This document shows, one piece after another, positions 8,276 to 15,323 of a stretch of 33,167 bases of DNA. Origin of the DNA: JAKJBL01 sp964461335 (lineage in GTDB: Bacteria > Bacillota > Clostridia > Christensenellales > CAG-138); the NCBI GenBank assembly GCA_964461335.1, contig CAYWTY010000011.1, positions 1 through 33,167 of the forward strand. The letters are read 5' to 3'. The notes below the pieces were generated by a model that was not told the DNA's origin, searched no databases, and saw only the letters and a program-made list of their open reading frames with translations. Every line of letters starts with the position of its first letter. Position 1 is the first letter of the stretch. A program made the position numbers and the translations under genes.

Positions 8276-9202
8276 ATGCAGATACCTATAGCTGATGCAC
8301 ATTGCGATTTCCTCTTTAGCATGTGGAATAGCAGCCACGATATAAGAACCTTAAGTGATGAACAAACCATTCATTTACCTTACCTAAGGCAGGGGGGGGT
8401 AGCCCTGCAGTTTTTTGCAGCATGGATTGACAGAACAATAAAAATACCTTTTCTACAGCAATGCCTGGGAATGATTGATGCATACTTTAGAATGCTTGAA
8501 CAAAACGAAGTGTTTACCCCACTAACTAAGTGCTTTGACCCCCAAAGCGGTAAGATTGCAACAGTGCTTACTATTGAAGGTGGTGAGGCAATAGAGGGAA
8601 GTCTTGCCGTACTGCGTTTGTTAAAACGCCTTGGGGTAGCTGCAATGACTTTAACATGGAACCACAATAATGAACTAGCAGGTGCAGCAATTAAAAGGAA
8701 TGGTAAGGGGTTGAGCGCCTTAGGTCGGGAAGTTTTACAGGAGATGGAACATATTGGAATAGCTTTGGACTTATCTCACTTAAATGATGATAGTATTGAT
8801 GATGTACTTTCTCTAGCAAAGCGTCCGGTCTTCGCTTCTCATTCGAATGCCAGAAGTGTATTTTATTCAAACCGCTCCTTAGCAGATGCACATATTCGTG
8901 CAATCTCAAAAATGGGCGGTGTAATAGGTGTGAACTTCTTTTTCAAGCAGCTATGCTGCAGAGATAGTGCAGATATAAGTGACATTGTAAAACACATCAT
9001 TCATATTGCAAATATCGGCGGGGTTGATTGTTGTGCTATTGGCTCAGATTTTGACGGAATGACAAAATATCCAACAGATATTCCTAATAGTTCATTCTTT
9101 CCTGCTCTGTTAAAAGCTCTTTCACATGCAGGGTTTTCTGAACATGAAGTCAGGAAGATTGCATATCAAAACTTGCATGATTATATAATCCAATTTGTTT
9201 AA
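8276..9202 (+). CDS. Membrane dipeptidase-like metallopeptidase (peptidase family M19)
   Basis: Belongs to the renal dipeptidase family of binuclear zinc enzymes, which cleave dipeptides, often with a D-amino acid at the C-terminal side. All expected metal ligands are visible: His9 and Asp11 (DAHCD), a bridging Glu in TIEGGEAI, His in LDLSHLND and His in FASHSNAR, plus the GSDFDG motif. The start is ATG 8276 after GGGGAGG at 8263-8269, giving 308 aa; an open extension to 8222 runs through a hairpin and is rejected. No signal peptide is visible, so it is probably cytosolic despite the family name. A gap of 58 bases with a new promoter separates it from the next gene. Substrate is not known. 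Confidence 0.9.
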   Translation: MQIPIADAHCDFLFSMWNSSHDIRTLSDEQTIHLPYLRQGGVALQFFAAWIDRTIKIPFLQQCLGMIDAYFRMLEQNEVFTPLTKCFDPQSGKIATVLTIEGGEAIEGSLAVLRLLKRLGVAAMTLTWNHNNELAGAAIKRNGKGLSALGREVLQEMEHIGIALDLSHLNDDSIDDVLSLAKRPVFASHSNARSVFYSNRSLADAHIRAISKMGGVIGVNFFFKQLCCRDSADISDIVKHIIHIANIGGVDCCAIGSDFDGMTKYPTDIPNSSFFPALLKALSHAGFSEHEVRKIAYQNLHDYIIQFV

Positions 9203-9204
9203 GA

Positions 9205-9233
9205 TTGCAGCATGTTACCCCAAATGTTATAAT
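9205..9233 (+). promoter_or_regulatory. Promoter upstream of the zinc-ribbon/sigma-factor gene group
   Basis: TTGCAG at 9205-9210, a 17-base spacer and TATAAT at 9228-9233, with TG one base before the -10 (an extended -10). The start point would be near 9240, just ahead of GGAGG at 9249-9253. The -35 falls right after the dipeptidase stop, so the downstream group can be transcribed separately. It resembles a sigma-A rather than a SigB-type promoter. Confidence 0.7.
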
Positions 9234-9260
9234 TATTTAAAGATTCACGGAGGATTCAAG

Positions 9261-9710
9261 ATGGGGGTTTTATCACGCTTCAAAAAAGGTTTGGACAATA
9301 TTGCAGGTAACGCATCAAAAAAATCAGCTAGCCTAATTGAAGCTGCCAGAATAAATGCAGAAATAAGCAAGCTGCAGGCAAATATTGAAGATATGCAATT
9401 CGAGCTTGGCAGAAACTATTTTGAAGCGAATAGAACTGAACAAGACGGACCCTATGCTGATATTATTCAAGAGATACTTAACTGTGAACAGCAAATAAAG
9501 AGCCGTAACATTAGGCTGCTATCCCAAAAGGGGCTTAAATATTGTCTTAATTGTGATGCAATAGTTGGCATCGGCGATGAATTCTGCAACAGATGTGGTA
9601 CACCTATGCAGCCAAAACAGAATACTTGCCCTACAGTTTGTGAAAACTGCGGAGCTCTTCTGACTGAGGTCAATTCATGTTGTCCTGAATGTGGGCTAAA
9701 GCTTAAATAA
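9261..9710 (+). CDS. Double zinc-ribbon protein with helical N-terminal half
   Basis: The first 85 residues or so are charged and predicted to be helical or coiled coil (INAEISKLQANIEDMQFELG). The C-terminal third carries two zinc ribbons, each built of two Cys-x2-Cys pairs: CLNC with CNRC, then CENC with CPEC. No enzymatic motif, membrane segment or signal peptide is visible. ATG 9261 follows GGAGG by seven bases, giving 149 aa; the frame open from 9195 overlaps the dipeptidase gene and has no such site. It is the first gene after the 9205 promoter and lies 29 bases before the anti-anti-sigma gene, so it may share that transcript. Its role is unknown. A part in sensing for the sigma-factor module is a guess from position only. 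Confidence 0.75.
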   Translation: MGVLSRFKKGLDNIAGNASKKSASLIEAARINAEISKLQANIEDMQFELGRNYFEANRTEQDGPYADIIQEILNCEQQIKSRNIRLLSQKGLKYCLNCDAIVGIGDEFCNRCGTPMQPKQNTCPTVCENCGALLTEVNSCCPECGLKLK

Positions 9711-9739
9711 ATTAACCATTGCTTAAACAAGGGGGCAAA

Positions 9740-10057
9740 ATGCATATTTCAACTCATTATGATTCTGAGCGCAACTTATTGTTAACAAGATTGAATGGAG
9801 ACCTTGATGCTCAACATGCGCCTGAGTTTATTACAGCAGTTCAGGAAGCTTTTAAAAAGCATCCTGCTTCTATTGCGTTCAATTGTAAGGAGCTTGATTT
9901 TATAGATAGCATCGGGTTGGGTGCATTAGTTAAACTCCTTAAATATTTTGAGGCGGAAGGCTTCACATTGGAGCTTAAAAACTTGAAACCTCGCATATAT
10001 AAGTTGTTTGTTATTACAGGGCTTGTAGAGTCGTTTAGAATCGAGGTTGATAAATGA
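9740..10057 (+). CDS. Anti-sigma factor antagonist, STAS domain (RsbV/SpoIIAA type)
   Basis: A single STAS domain of 105 aa. In partner switching the unphosphorylated antagonist binds the anti-sigma factor and frees the sigma factor; phosphorylation on a conserved Ser reverses this. The acceptor is retained as Ser57 in FIDSIGLGALV; the next residue, usually Ser or Thr, is Ile. The start ATG 9740 follows AAGGGGG. The stop overlaps the next start (ATGA at 10054-10057), implying translational coupling with the RsbW-like gene. It is similar to both RsbV and SpoIIAA; the neighbouring SigB-type sigma factor favours a stress-response rather than a forespore role. Confidence 0.88.
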   Translation: MHISTHYDSERNLLLTRLNGDLDAQHAPEFITAVQEAFKKHPASIAFNCKELDFIDSIGLGALVKLLKYFEAEGFTLELKNLKPRIYKLFVITGLVESFRIEVDK

Positions 10058-10428
10058 ATAAGGATATTATCAATTTATCAATTCCTGCTAAAGCAGAATA
10101 TCTTATAACTGTCCGGCTTGTAGCTTCATCTATAGCAGGGCGCGCAGGGTTTGATTTGGATGAAATTGAAGAATTCAAGACTGCGCTTTCTGAAGCATGC
10201 CTTCTTCTTATGCCGGAAACGAGCCCAGTTGACTTGCTAAGAGTATCCTTTTGGGAAGAACGTGGGGTTCACGCAACAGTAACTCTTCGCTCAACAAATC
10301 AAAGTAAGCTTGCTAAGCGTGAGCGGGAATTCGCCAACTTTTTGTTAGAAGCTTTGGCTGATGAAGTCGTATTTACCAAATTAGGCGACGATAATGAATA
10401 CCATATTTACAAAGCATTGCCTGTGTAA
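10054..10428 (+). CDS. RsbW-like anti-sigma factor lacking the ATP-binding motifs
   Basis: A 124-residue GHKL-fold protein that aligns by eye with RsbW from end to end: LSIPAKAEYLITVRL at the N terminus and IEEFKTALSEAC at the N-box helix. RsbW then normally continues TNAVQHAY, but this protein reads LLLMPETS, so the Mg-ATP binding Asn and following His are gone. The DxGxG box is absent (TLRSTNQSK in that region), and so is the Gly-rich second box. It should be unable to bind ATP or phosphorylate the STAS protein in the usual way, yet its place between the STAS and sigma genes suggests it still binds one or both. It overlaps the STAS gene by four bases. Family is fairly sure; loss of kinase activity is inference. 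Confidence 0.78.
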   Translation: MNKDIINLSIPAKAEYLITVRLVASSIAGRAGFDLDEIEEFKTALSEACLLLMPETSPVDLLRVSFWEERGVHATVTLRSTNQSKLAKREREFANFLLEALADEVVFTKLGDDNEYHIYKALPV

Positions 10429-10469
10429 TTGTGCATCATTTAGAACTAGCGGGGAAGGAGTGCAATGTA

Positions 10470-11213
10470 TTGGTTGATGCAAGCGGACATGAGGCGTTGC
10501 TTCAAGAATATTGTGAAACAAGGAGTTTAGTACTTCGTAACGAATTATTGGAATACTATCTTTTTATTGCAGAAATAGCAGCGAAGAAGTTTGTCGGCCG
10601 CGGTGTGGATTATGATGATCTGTTTCAAGTTGCTTCATTAGCCCTAATTCGAGCGCTTGAACGATTTGATTGTTCCCGAGAGATTAAATTCGGAAGTTTC
10701 GCGACTCCTTCATTAATTGGCGAGATAAAAAACTATTTTAGGGATCGCAGTCGTACTATTCGCCTCCCGAGGCGAATGACAGAAATGATGAAGAAGTTTT
10801 ACGAAACTGAGGAAAAGTATATTAATAGTCTTGGTCGTGCACCACGACCCAATGAATTAGCAGATGAATTGAATATAAGTATTGATAATGTTTACGAATT
10901 AATAGAAGCAAAGACAAATATGCAAATACTCTCGCTTGATGAGACTGTACCTGCCCAAGATGGCGTCCGCAGCTTAGCAGATGTTTTAGGAGCAGAATCA
11001 GAAGCGTATTTAAATATTGAAAACGCCGACTTTTTTAACAGAAGTTTAAGCAAACTGACAGTTGAAGAGCGTGGTGTTTTAATTGAGAGGTATGTACACC
11101 GAAAAAGTCAGCGAGCAGTCGCAGAAGCAATGGGTGTATCACAAATGTATGTTTCTCGCCTTGAGCGGCGTGTGCTTGTCAAACTGCGCGAACTATTATT
11201 GAAAGACATTTAA
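10470..11213 (+). CDS. Alternative sigma factor, SigB/SigF family
   Basis: Sigma-70 family member with regions 2, 3 and 4: region 2 in DYDDLFQVASLALIRALERF and FATPSLIGEIKNYFRD, the SigB-like RTIRLPRRMTEM stretch, region 3 in RAPRPNELADELNIS, and the region 4 helix-turn-helix in SQRAVAEAMGVSQMYVSRLE. It lacks region 1.1. The open frame starts at GTG 10431, but AAGGAG at 10455-10460 places the start at TTG 10470 with nine-base spacing, giving 247 aa. It lies with STAS and RsbW-like genes in the order seen in sigB and spoIIA operons. The IRLPRR segment is closer to SigB-type than to sporulation SigF, so I favour a stress or general-response factor. Its regulon is unknown. Confidence 0.88.
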   Translation: MVDASGHEALLQEYCETRSLVLRNELLEYYLFIAEIAAKKFVGRGVDYDDLFQVASLALIRALERFDCSREIKFGSFATPSLIGEIKNYFRDRSRTIRLPRRMTEMMKKFYETEEKYINSLGRAPRPNELADELNISIDNVYELIEAKTNMQILSLDETVPAQDGVRSLADVLGAESEAYLNIENADFFNRSLSKLTVEERGVLIERYVHRKSQRAVAEAMGVSQMYVSRLERRVLVKLRELLLKDI

Positions 11214-11263
11214 ACTGTTTAACTTGCCGCTTAAATGGTGATTAGTATTCTAGGGTAAGTTCG

Positions 11264-11698
11264 GTGGACTTCTTTTTGCCCAAACCACTAGAGCGAGGAT
11301 GGATGCCAGTGTGGAGCTTTTCCGGCATATTTTCTACTTCTGAGGAAATGCGTAATATAATTTATCAAATGCTTAAAAACGTGCTTGAACAATTGCATAT
11401 TGATGAAGAAGATTGGTATGATTTGAAGTTGATTCTTCAAGAACTGTGCAGCAACGCACTTGAGCATGGGGAAAAACCTGTTGAGCTTCAAGCATCAATT
11501 TGTGCTTGTGATAATTGCCTGCATATACTTATATCTGACTCAGGGCAGGGTTTTTGCCCAATGAACTGCAGCCCTCCAAGCGCAGATGAAGAGCGAGGCA
11601 GGGGTCTTCATATAGTTGAAGCTCTTGCAAGGAAGGTTGCGTTTAACAGTTCTGCAAATAAAGTTTTAGTCAGTTTAAATATTTCAGAAATTGTTTAA
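11264..11698 (+). CDS. RsbW/SpoIIAB-like ATPase (anti-sigma kinase) with a cysteine cluster
   Basis: A GHKL ATPase of up to 144 aa with the motifs the upstream RsbW-like protein lacks: N-box ELCSNALEHG (Asn64, His68), DSGQG (Asp92, Gly94, Gly96) and the lid glycines ERGRGLHIV (Gly112, Gly114). It is a good candidate for the kinase that phosphorylates the STAS protein and/or holds the sigma factor. Six cysteines lie around the nucleotide site: Cys62, Cys80, Cys82, Cys85, Cys98 and Cys102 (CACDNC and CPMNC), which is unusual and could bind metal or respond to oxidation. The start is uncertain: GTG 11264 has a weak upstream site, while ATG 11303 would begin just before the first beta strand. It follows the sigma gene by 50 bases. 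Confidence 0.82.
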   Translation: MDFFLPKPLERGWMPVWSFSGIFSTSEEMRNIIYQMLKNVLEQLHIDEEDWYDLKLILQELCSNALEHGEKPVELQASICACDNCLHILISDSGQGFCPMNCSPPSADEERGRGLHIVEALARKVAFNSSANKVLVSLNISEIV

Positions 11699-11726
11699 CT
11701 TAACCTGGAGATACGCCAATTTAATG

Positions 11727-11742
11727 AAACAGCATGCTGTTT
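11727..11742. repeat. 16-bp perfect palindrome between convergent genes
   Basis: AAACAGCATGCTGTTT is its own reverse complement and lies in the 52-base gap between two genes that end towards each other. It could help terminate in both directions, but no T run flanks it, so the role is open. Confidence 0.4.
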
Positions 11743-11750
11743 GGGTAGCT

Positions 11751-12608
11751 CTATTGCCTGTTATCAATCAATTTTATAAAAGCTGCCATCCCACCTGTAT
11801 TGCCGCAATCTCTTCGGTAAGAAAAGAGTCGTTCTTTGTCTTCAAATGTGCAAACATCAACGCAGGATATATTTTCTGGCAATAAACCAGCTGCAAGGCA
11901 TTGCGCTACAGTGGCCATTGAAAGGTCAACATGCGCTTTCCCTGCCTTTCCCGGAGAAACACAAGGTATATCTGGGAATTCACGATTAAAGCGCTCCCCT
12001 AAATCATAATCCACTTCAAAACATTCTTTGCAGATACATGGCCCTACTCCAGCGAATAAGTGGGCTGGTTCAGTTTGGTAGTGTTTTTGCATAAGCTCAA
12101 TAGCCCGAAGGCAAATTTTGTTTAGGGTACCTTTCCAGCCTGCATGAACAAGCCCTATACAAAAATGTACAGGGTCTAGGAAATAAATCGGCAAACAATC
12201 CGCATGGCCAGTAACAAGCGTGATTTCAGGGTCGTTTGTAATAAGCCCATCACAAGGAAGCAGAGGAGGGGCCAAATAGCCGGCGCCCTTATGGTATTTC
12301 CCCACACGCGTTATATTTGTTCCGTGTTCAAATGTGTCCATTACCATAGAGTCCCAGGCTATTTCTGCTGCATCCGCAAACAACCTGTAGTTTTCAAGCA
12401 CTGTTTCATATGGCTCATCATCTCGCGAAAAGCTTAGGTTTAAAGTGGAATAAGGCCCTTGGCTGATACCTCCAGAGCGTGCAGTGAAACCATGCTGTAC
12501 TAACCCAGTTGCACTAAAAGACGGGAGTGTAAAGAAACCTATACCGTTTATAACTTCGTATGTATATCCTCTATTGAGTTTTTGCCAAACTGATGTGAAG
12601 TCAAGCAT
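11751..12608 (-). CDS. pgeF: Peptidoglycan editing factor PgeF (laccase-domain, YlmD/YfiH family)
   Basis: Cytosolic zinc protein of the DUF152/multicopper polyphenol oxidase-like family; in E. coli PgeF keeps faulty Ser-containing precursors out of peptidoglycan, and related proteins also act on purine nucleosides. The signature residues are visible: His in MDTFEHGTNI, Cys in GHADCLPIYF and His in LVHAGWKGT, followed by GVGPCICKECFEVD. Length is 285 aa, normal for the family. Its ATG at 12608 shares one base with the nrdR stop (TAATG), so the two are coupled. The family call is sure; which of the proposed activities applies here is not. Confidence 0.92.
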   Translation of the reverse strand: MLDFTSVWQKLNRGYTYEVINGIGFFTLPSFSATGLVQHGFTARSGGISQGPYSTLNLSFSRDDEPYETVLENYRLFADAAEIAWDSMVMDTFEHGTNITRVGKYHKGAGYLAPPLLPCDGLITNDPEITLVTGHADCLPIYFLDPVHFCIGLVHAGWKGTLNKICLRAIELMQKHYQTEPAHLFAGVGPCICKECFEVDYDLGERFNREFPDIPCVSPGKAGKAHVDLSMATVAQCLAAGLLPENISCVDVCTFEDKERLFSYRRDCGNTGGMAAFIKLIDNRQ

Positions 12609-13063
12609 TATTCTTCCCGCAGTAAGAGTTCGAGTTCATGCATGAAAGTGTTTATATCCCTAAACTGCCGATATACAGAAGCAAAACGGACATATGCAAC
12701 TTCATCAAGCTCTTTTAGCCGCTGCATTACTAATTCTCCTATAGTTGTGCTCGGAATTTCTTGCTCAAGAGAATTGAATACTTCCCGAACAATGTTCTGA
12801 ACGAGCATATCCTGCTCTGTTGCTGAAATCGGCCTTTTCTCGCAGGCACGCCGTACTCCAGTGAGAATCTTTTCACTATCAAACGGTTCTCTTCTTCCGT
12901 CTTTTTTTATCACCATTATAGGCAGTTCTTCGATTTTTTCATATGTTGTAAAGCGCTTTCCGCAACAAATGCATTCTCGCCTACGGCGAATTGAAGAACC
13001 ATCATCTGTTGGTCTGCTATCAATTACCCTGCTTTCGGTGCATGGGCAAAATCTGCATTTCAT
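12608..13063 (-). CDS. nrdR: Transcriptional repressor NrdR
   Basis: Repressor of ribonucleotide reductase genes that reads ATP/dATP balance. The N-terminal zinc ribbon has Cys3, Cys6, Cys31 and Cys34 (MKCRFCPC ... ECICCGKRF), with the family hallmark RVIDSRPTDDGSSIRRRREC, and an ATP-cone domain follows (residues about 49-139). Length of 151 aa is typical. The start has GGGGG eight bases upstream. No ribonucleotide reductase gene is in this window, so its targets lie elsewhere. It is followed without a gap by pgeF. Confidence 0.96.
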   Translation of the reverse strand: MKCRFCPCTESRVIDSRPTDDGSSIRRRRECICCGKRFTTYEKIEELPIMVIKKDGRREPFDSEKILTGVRRACEKRPISATEQDMLVQNIVREVFNSLEQEIPSTTIGELVMQRLKELDEVAYVRFASVYRQFRDINTFMHELELLLREE

Positions 13064-13105
13064 AATATAACCCCCGACTATGAGAATATATAAAAAGCTA
13101 TAAGC

Positions 13106-13114
13106 AGTATAACA
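13106..13114 (-). promoter_or_regulatory. Extended -10 promoter candidate for nrdR-pgeF
   Basis: On the minus strand TGTTATACT gives an extended -10 about 43 bases before the nrdR start. The -35 region 17 bases upstream (TGGTAT) is poor, so this rests on the -10 alone. Confidence 0.45.
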
Positions 13115-13139
13115 CGAAAGCGTTTAGCATACCAGATAG

Positions 13140-13400
13140 CTAAGTTTTTGCTGGTGGAATGTTAACGAGAATAACATCATCCCCAAACTTTGTTATGCAA
13201 TGAAACGGAATAACCAGTTCTTCATCGCTTTTGAGGATCCCGAAAAGGCGGCATGGTCCAGGAACAACAATAGCGACCAGCTGACCCATACATTCATCTA
13301 CATCGAGTTCAAGGTCGCAGATTCTGCCAAGCCTAGCACCATCACATATGTTTATGACATCCTTGTGTCTCATTTCTGAGAATGTTGTAATACAGCCCAT
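13140..13400 (-). CDS. YlmC/YmxH family PRC-barrel protein
   Basis: A small protein of 86 aa with the pattern of the YlmC/YmxH family found throughout spore-forming Bacillota: an N-terminal FSEMRHKDVINICDGARLG segment, then the PRC-barrel strands ICDLELD and a C-terminal DDVILVNIP strand. The family is often labelled sporulation protein, but its molecular function is not established. The start ATG 13400 has AAAGGGGG just upstream. It lies between rpsU, separated by a terminator, and nrdR; no convincing promoter of its own was found, so it may depend on read-through. Confidence 0.88.
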   Translation of the reverse strand: MGCITTFSEMRHKDVINICDGARLGRICDLELDVDECMGQLVAIVVPGPCRLFGILKSDEELVIPFHCITKFGDDVILVNIPPAKT

Positions 13401-13432
13401 TTGATTACCCCCTTTTTGAAATGTATGCGGCG

Positions 13433-13467
13433 CAAGAAAGAAACAACACCCGGCTGCTAACCGGGTG
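13433..13467 (-). terminator. Rho-independent terminator after rpsU
   Basis: Read on the minus strand, CACCCGG and CCGGGTG (13467-13461 and 13453-13447) form a seven-pair GC-rich stem with a seven-base loop, followed by TTGTTTCTTTCTT. It lies between rpsU and the PRC-barrel gene. Confidence 0.75.
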
Positions 13468-13534
13468 CCATTATATGCTATTACATTATGTTGCGCTGGT
13501 TAAACTGGTACAGGGGTATGGGATATATTACATG

Positions 13535-13705
13535 CTAGTATTTGCGTTTTCTTGCTGCTTCAGCTTTCTTTTTTCTTTTTACGCTGGGCTTTTCATAATG
13601 CTCACGCTTACGGACTTCAGCCAAAACGCCTGAACGCGCACATTTGCGCTTAAACCGTTTGAGAGCACTTTCAAGAGATTCGTTTTCTCCAACACGGATT
13701 TCCAT
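13535..13705 (-). CDS. rpsU: Small ribosomal subunit protein bS21
   Basis: A 56-residue basic protein beginning MEIRVGENESLESALKRFKR and ending in KRKKKAEAARKRKY, which is the S21 pattern throughout (one Cys in RKCARSGV, then EVRKREHYEKPS). S21 binds the 30S platform near the 3' end of 16S rRNA and takes part in initiation. ATG at 13705 follows GGGAGGG with good spacing. It has its own promoter at 13773-13801 and a terminator at 13433-13467, so it can form a one-gene transcript. Confidence 0.95.
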   Translation of the reverse strand: MEIRVGENESLESALKRFKRKCARSGVLAEVRKREHYEKPSVKRKKKAEAARKRKY

Positions 13706-13772
13706 TTCTTTATCCCTCCCCTCCGATGAAACATTAAACTATGGCTTGCTTAACCCTTACCGCAACAAAAAT

Positions 13773-13801
13773 ATTATACTTGAGTGTTTCTGTTAAGTCA
13801 A
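13773..13801 (-). promoter_or_regulatory. Strong promoter for rpsU
   Basis: On the minus strand TTGACT (13801-13796), a 17-base spacer and TATAAT (13778-13773) match the sigma-A consensus in 11 of 12 positions. It would start transcription near 13766, about 60 bases before the rpsU start codon. Confidence 0.8.
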
Positions 13802-14021
13802 CTTGAACGTCACACATAGTCTGATGGAGAAAGCAAGTGTAGCAGCAGCTACATTAAGCTGTCTTTCATTATATCCGTATGACTATAAAGTTTGCTGAAA
13901 ATCTATAAGTGCGTCCTGATGCAGAGCTTTAATGACAAGAATAAATTGACGCAGTTCAAGTGTTGGGTTACTATTAGTTAGGGAACACTCTAAATATAAT
14001 GAATTTTAGCAAGGAGTTACT
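13802..14021. other. Remainder of the rpsU-purA divergent intergenic region
   Basis: The gene-free stretch between the divergent rpsU and purA starts is 316 bases. Beyond the rpsU promoter I see TATAAT at 13995-14000 as a possible purA -10, without a good -35, a small hairpin TGTAGC/GCTACA at 13837-13852, and an inverted pair AGTGTT/AACACT around 13960-13988. ACTTGAAC at 13801-13808 and GTTCAAGT at 13954-13961 are complementary, but such a match can arise by chance. No RNA gene or riboswitch was recognised. Confidence 0.4.
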
Positions 14022-15296
14022 ATGCCAACCTGTGCTATTGTAGGTGTCAATTGGGGGGATGAAGGCAAAGGCCGGATGGTTGATTATTTAGCCAGCCAGC
14101 ACGATGTTATAGTGCGCTATCAGGGCGGTAGCAATGCAGGCCATACAGTTATAAATGAGCTTGGCAAATTTGCTTTAAACCTGATTCCCTCAGGAATATT
14201 TACCCCAACTGCGGTAAATATCCTTGGTAATGGAACAGTTATCGACCTTGAACACCTTTGCGGTGAAATTGAAAAGCTTAAAGCTGCAGGAATACAAATA
14301 AATGCATCTAACCTAAAAATCAGCGAACGCAGCATTATTGTCTTTCCGTTCCACAAAGAGCAGGATTCACTCGAAGAAGAACGGCTAAAAGACGCAAAGT
14401 ATGGCTCAACAAAGCGGGGCATTGCCCCTGTCTATAGTGATAAATACCAGAAAAAGGGCATCCAAATGGGGGATCTTCTGCTGCCAAAGGTTTTGGAAAC
14501 CCATTTGAAGAATGTGCTTACTTGGAAAAATCTAATGCTCGGTGGCATGTATGGAGCTTCGCCCCATACTTTTGATGAAATTATGAGCTGGATAGATTTA
14601 TACGGAAACCCACTTAAGCCTTTTATTTCTGATACAGGTGCATACTTGCACCAAGCATACAAGGAAGGAAAGCACATTCTTTTTGAGGCTCAACTAGGTG
14701 CTTTAAGAGATATAGAGCTTGGAATATACCCTTTTACATCATCATCATCTCCGCTTGCTGCTTATGCGCCTTTAGGTGCAGGTGTGCCCGGAATAGGTGT
14801 AGACCAAGTAATTGGTGTTGTTAAAGCATATTCAACTTGTGTAGGCGAAGGCCCATTTGTTTCAGAATGGTTTGGCGCAAAAGCGGATGCACTTAGAGCA
14901 GAAGGTTTAGAGTTTGGCGCTGCAACTGGGCGGCCAAGACGGGTAGGGCCGTTTGACGTTGTTGCAACACGCTATGGTGCACGCCTTCAGGGGGTTACAA
15001 GCATTGCGTTTACTAAATTAGATGTGCTCTCATATATGGATAGCATACCTGTATGCGTTGGTTATGAAGTAGATGGCAATGTTATTAGCGACTTTCCATA
15101 TACCCCTTTACTCGATGGAGCTGCGCCTGTATACAAGGTTTTACCGGGCTGGCAGGAGGATATCAGCGGTGTAAGGCTGTTTAGCAAATTACCAAAAGCA
15201 GCGCAGGATTATGTCCATTATATTGAGAATGCACTCGAATGCCCGATTAAATATGTTTCCGTAGGCCCTGAGAGGGAAGCTTTAATTGTCCGTTAA
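14022..15296 (+). CDS. purA: Adenylosuccinate synthetase
   Basis: Joins IMP and aspartate with GTP hydrolysis to form adenylosuccinate, the first committed step to AMP. The phosphate-binding loop WGDEGKGR (residues 11-18, catalytic Asp13) and catalytic His41 (NAGHTV) are in their usual places. STKRGIAPVYSDK and ATGRPRRVGPFD are also present. Length is 424 aa, as expected. ATG 14022 follows AAGGAG. purB follows after 27 bases, so the two steps from IMP to AMP are encoded together. Confidence 0.97.
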   Translation: MPTCAIVGVNWGDEGKGRMVDYLASQHDVIVRYQGGSNAGHTVINELGKFALNLIPSGIFTPTAVNILGNGTVIDLEHLCGEIEKLKAAGIQINASNLKISERSIIVFPFHKEQDSLEEERLKDAKYGSTKRGIAPVYSDKYQKKGIQMGDLLLPKVLETHLKNVLTWKNLMLGGMYGASPHTFDEIMSWIDLYGNPLKPFISDTGAYLHQAYKEGKHILFEAQLGALRDIELGIYPFTSSSSPLAAYAPLGAGVPGIGVDQVIGVVKAYSTCVGEGPFVSEWFGAKADALRAEGLEFGAATGRPRRVGPFDVVATRYGARLQGVTSIAFTKLDVLSYMDSIPVCVGYEVDGNVISDFPYTPLLDGAAPVYKVLPGWQEDISGVRLFSKLPKAAQDYVHYIENALECPIKYVSVGPEREALIVR

Positions 15297-15323
15297 CCAA
15301 TGCTTTAGGAGGGGAGCCTGTTT

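Noticed and set aside
9740..11213. The locus as the sporulation spoIIA operon (spoIIAA-AB-AC)
   Set aside because: Order is the same, but the sigma factor looks SigB-type, the SpoIIAB position is held by a protein without ATP motifs, and a second ATPase gene follows.
13421..13633. Plus-strand 70-codon open frame
   Set aside because: It is the opposite-strand shadow of rpsU and its terminator; the minus strand encodes a clear S21 protein.
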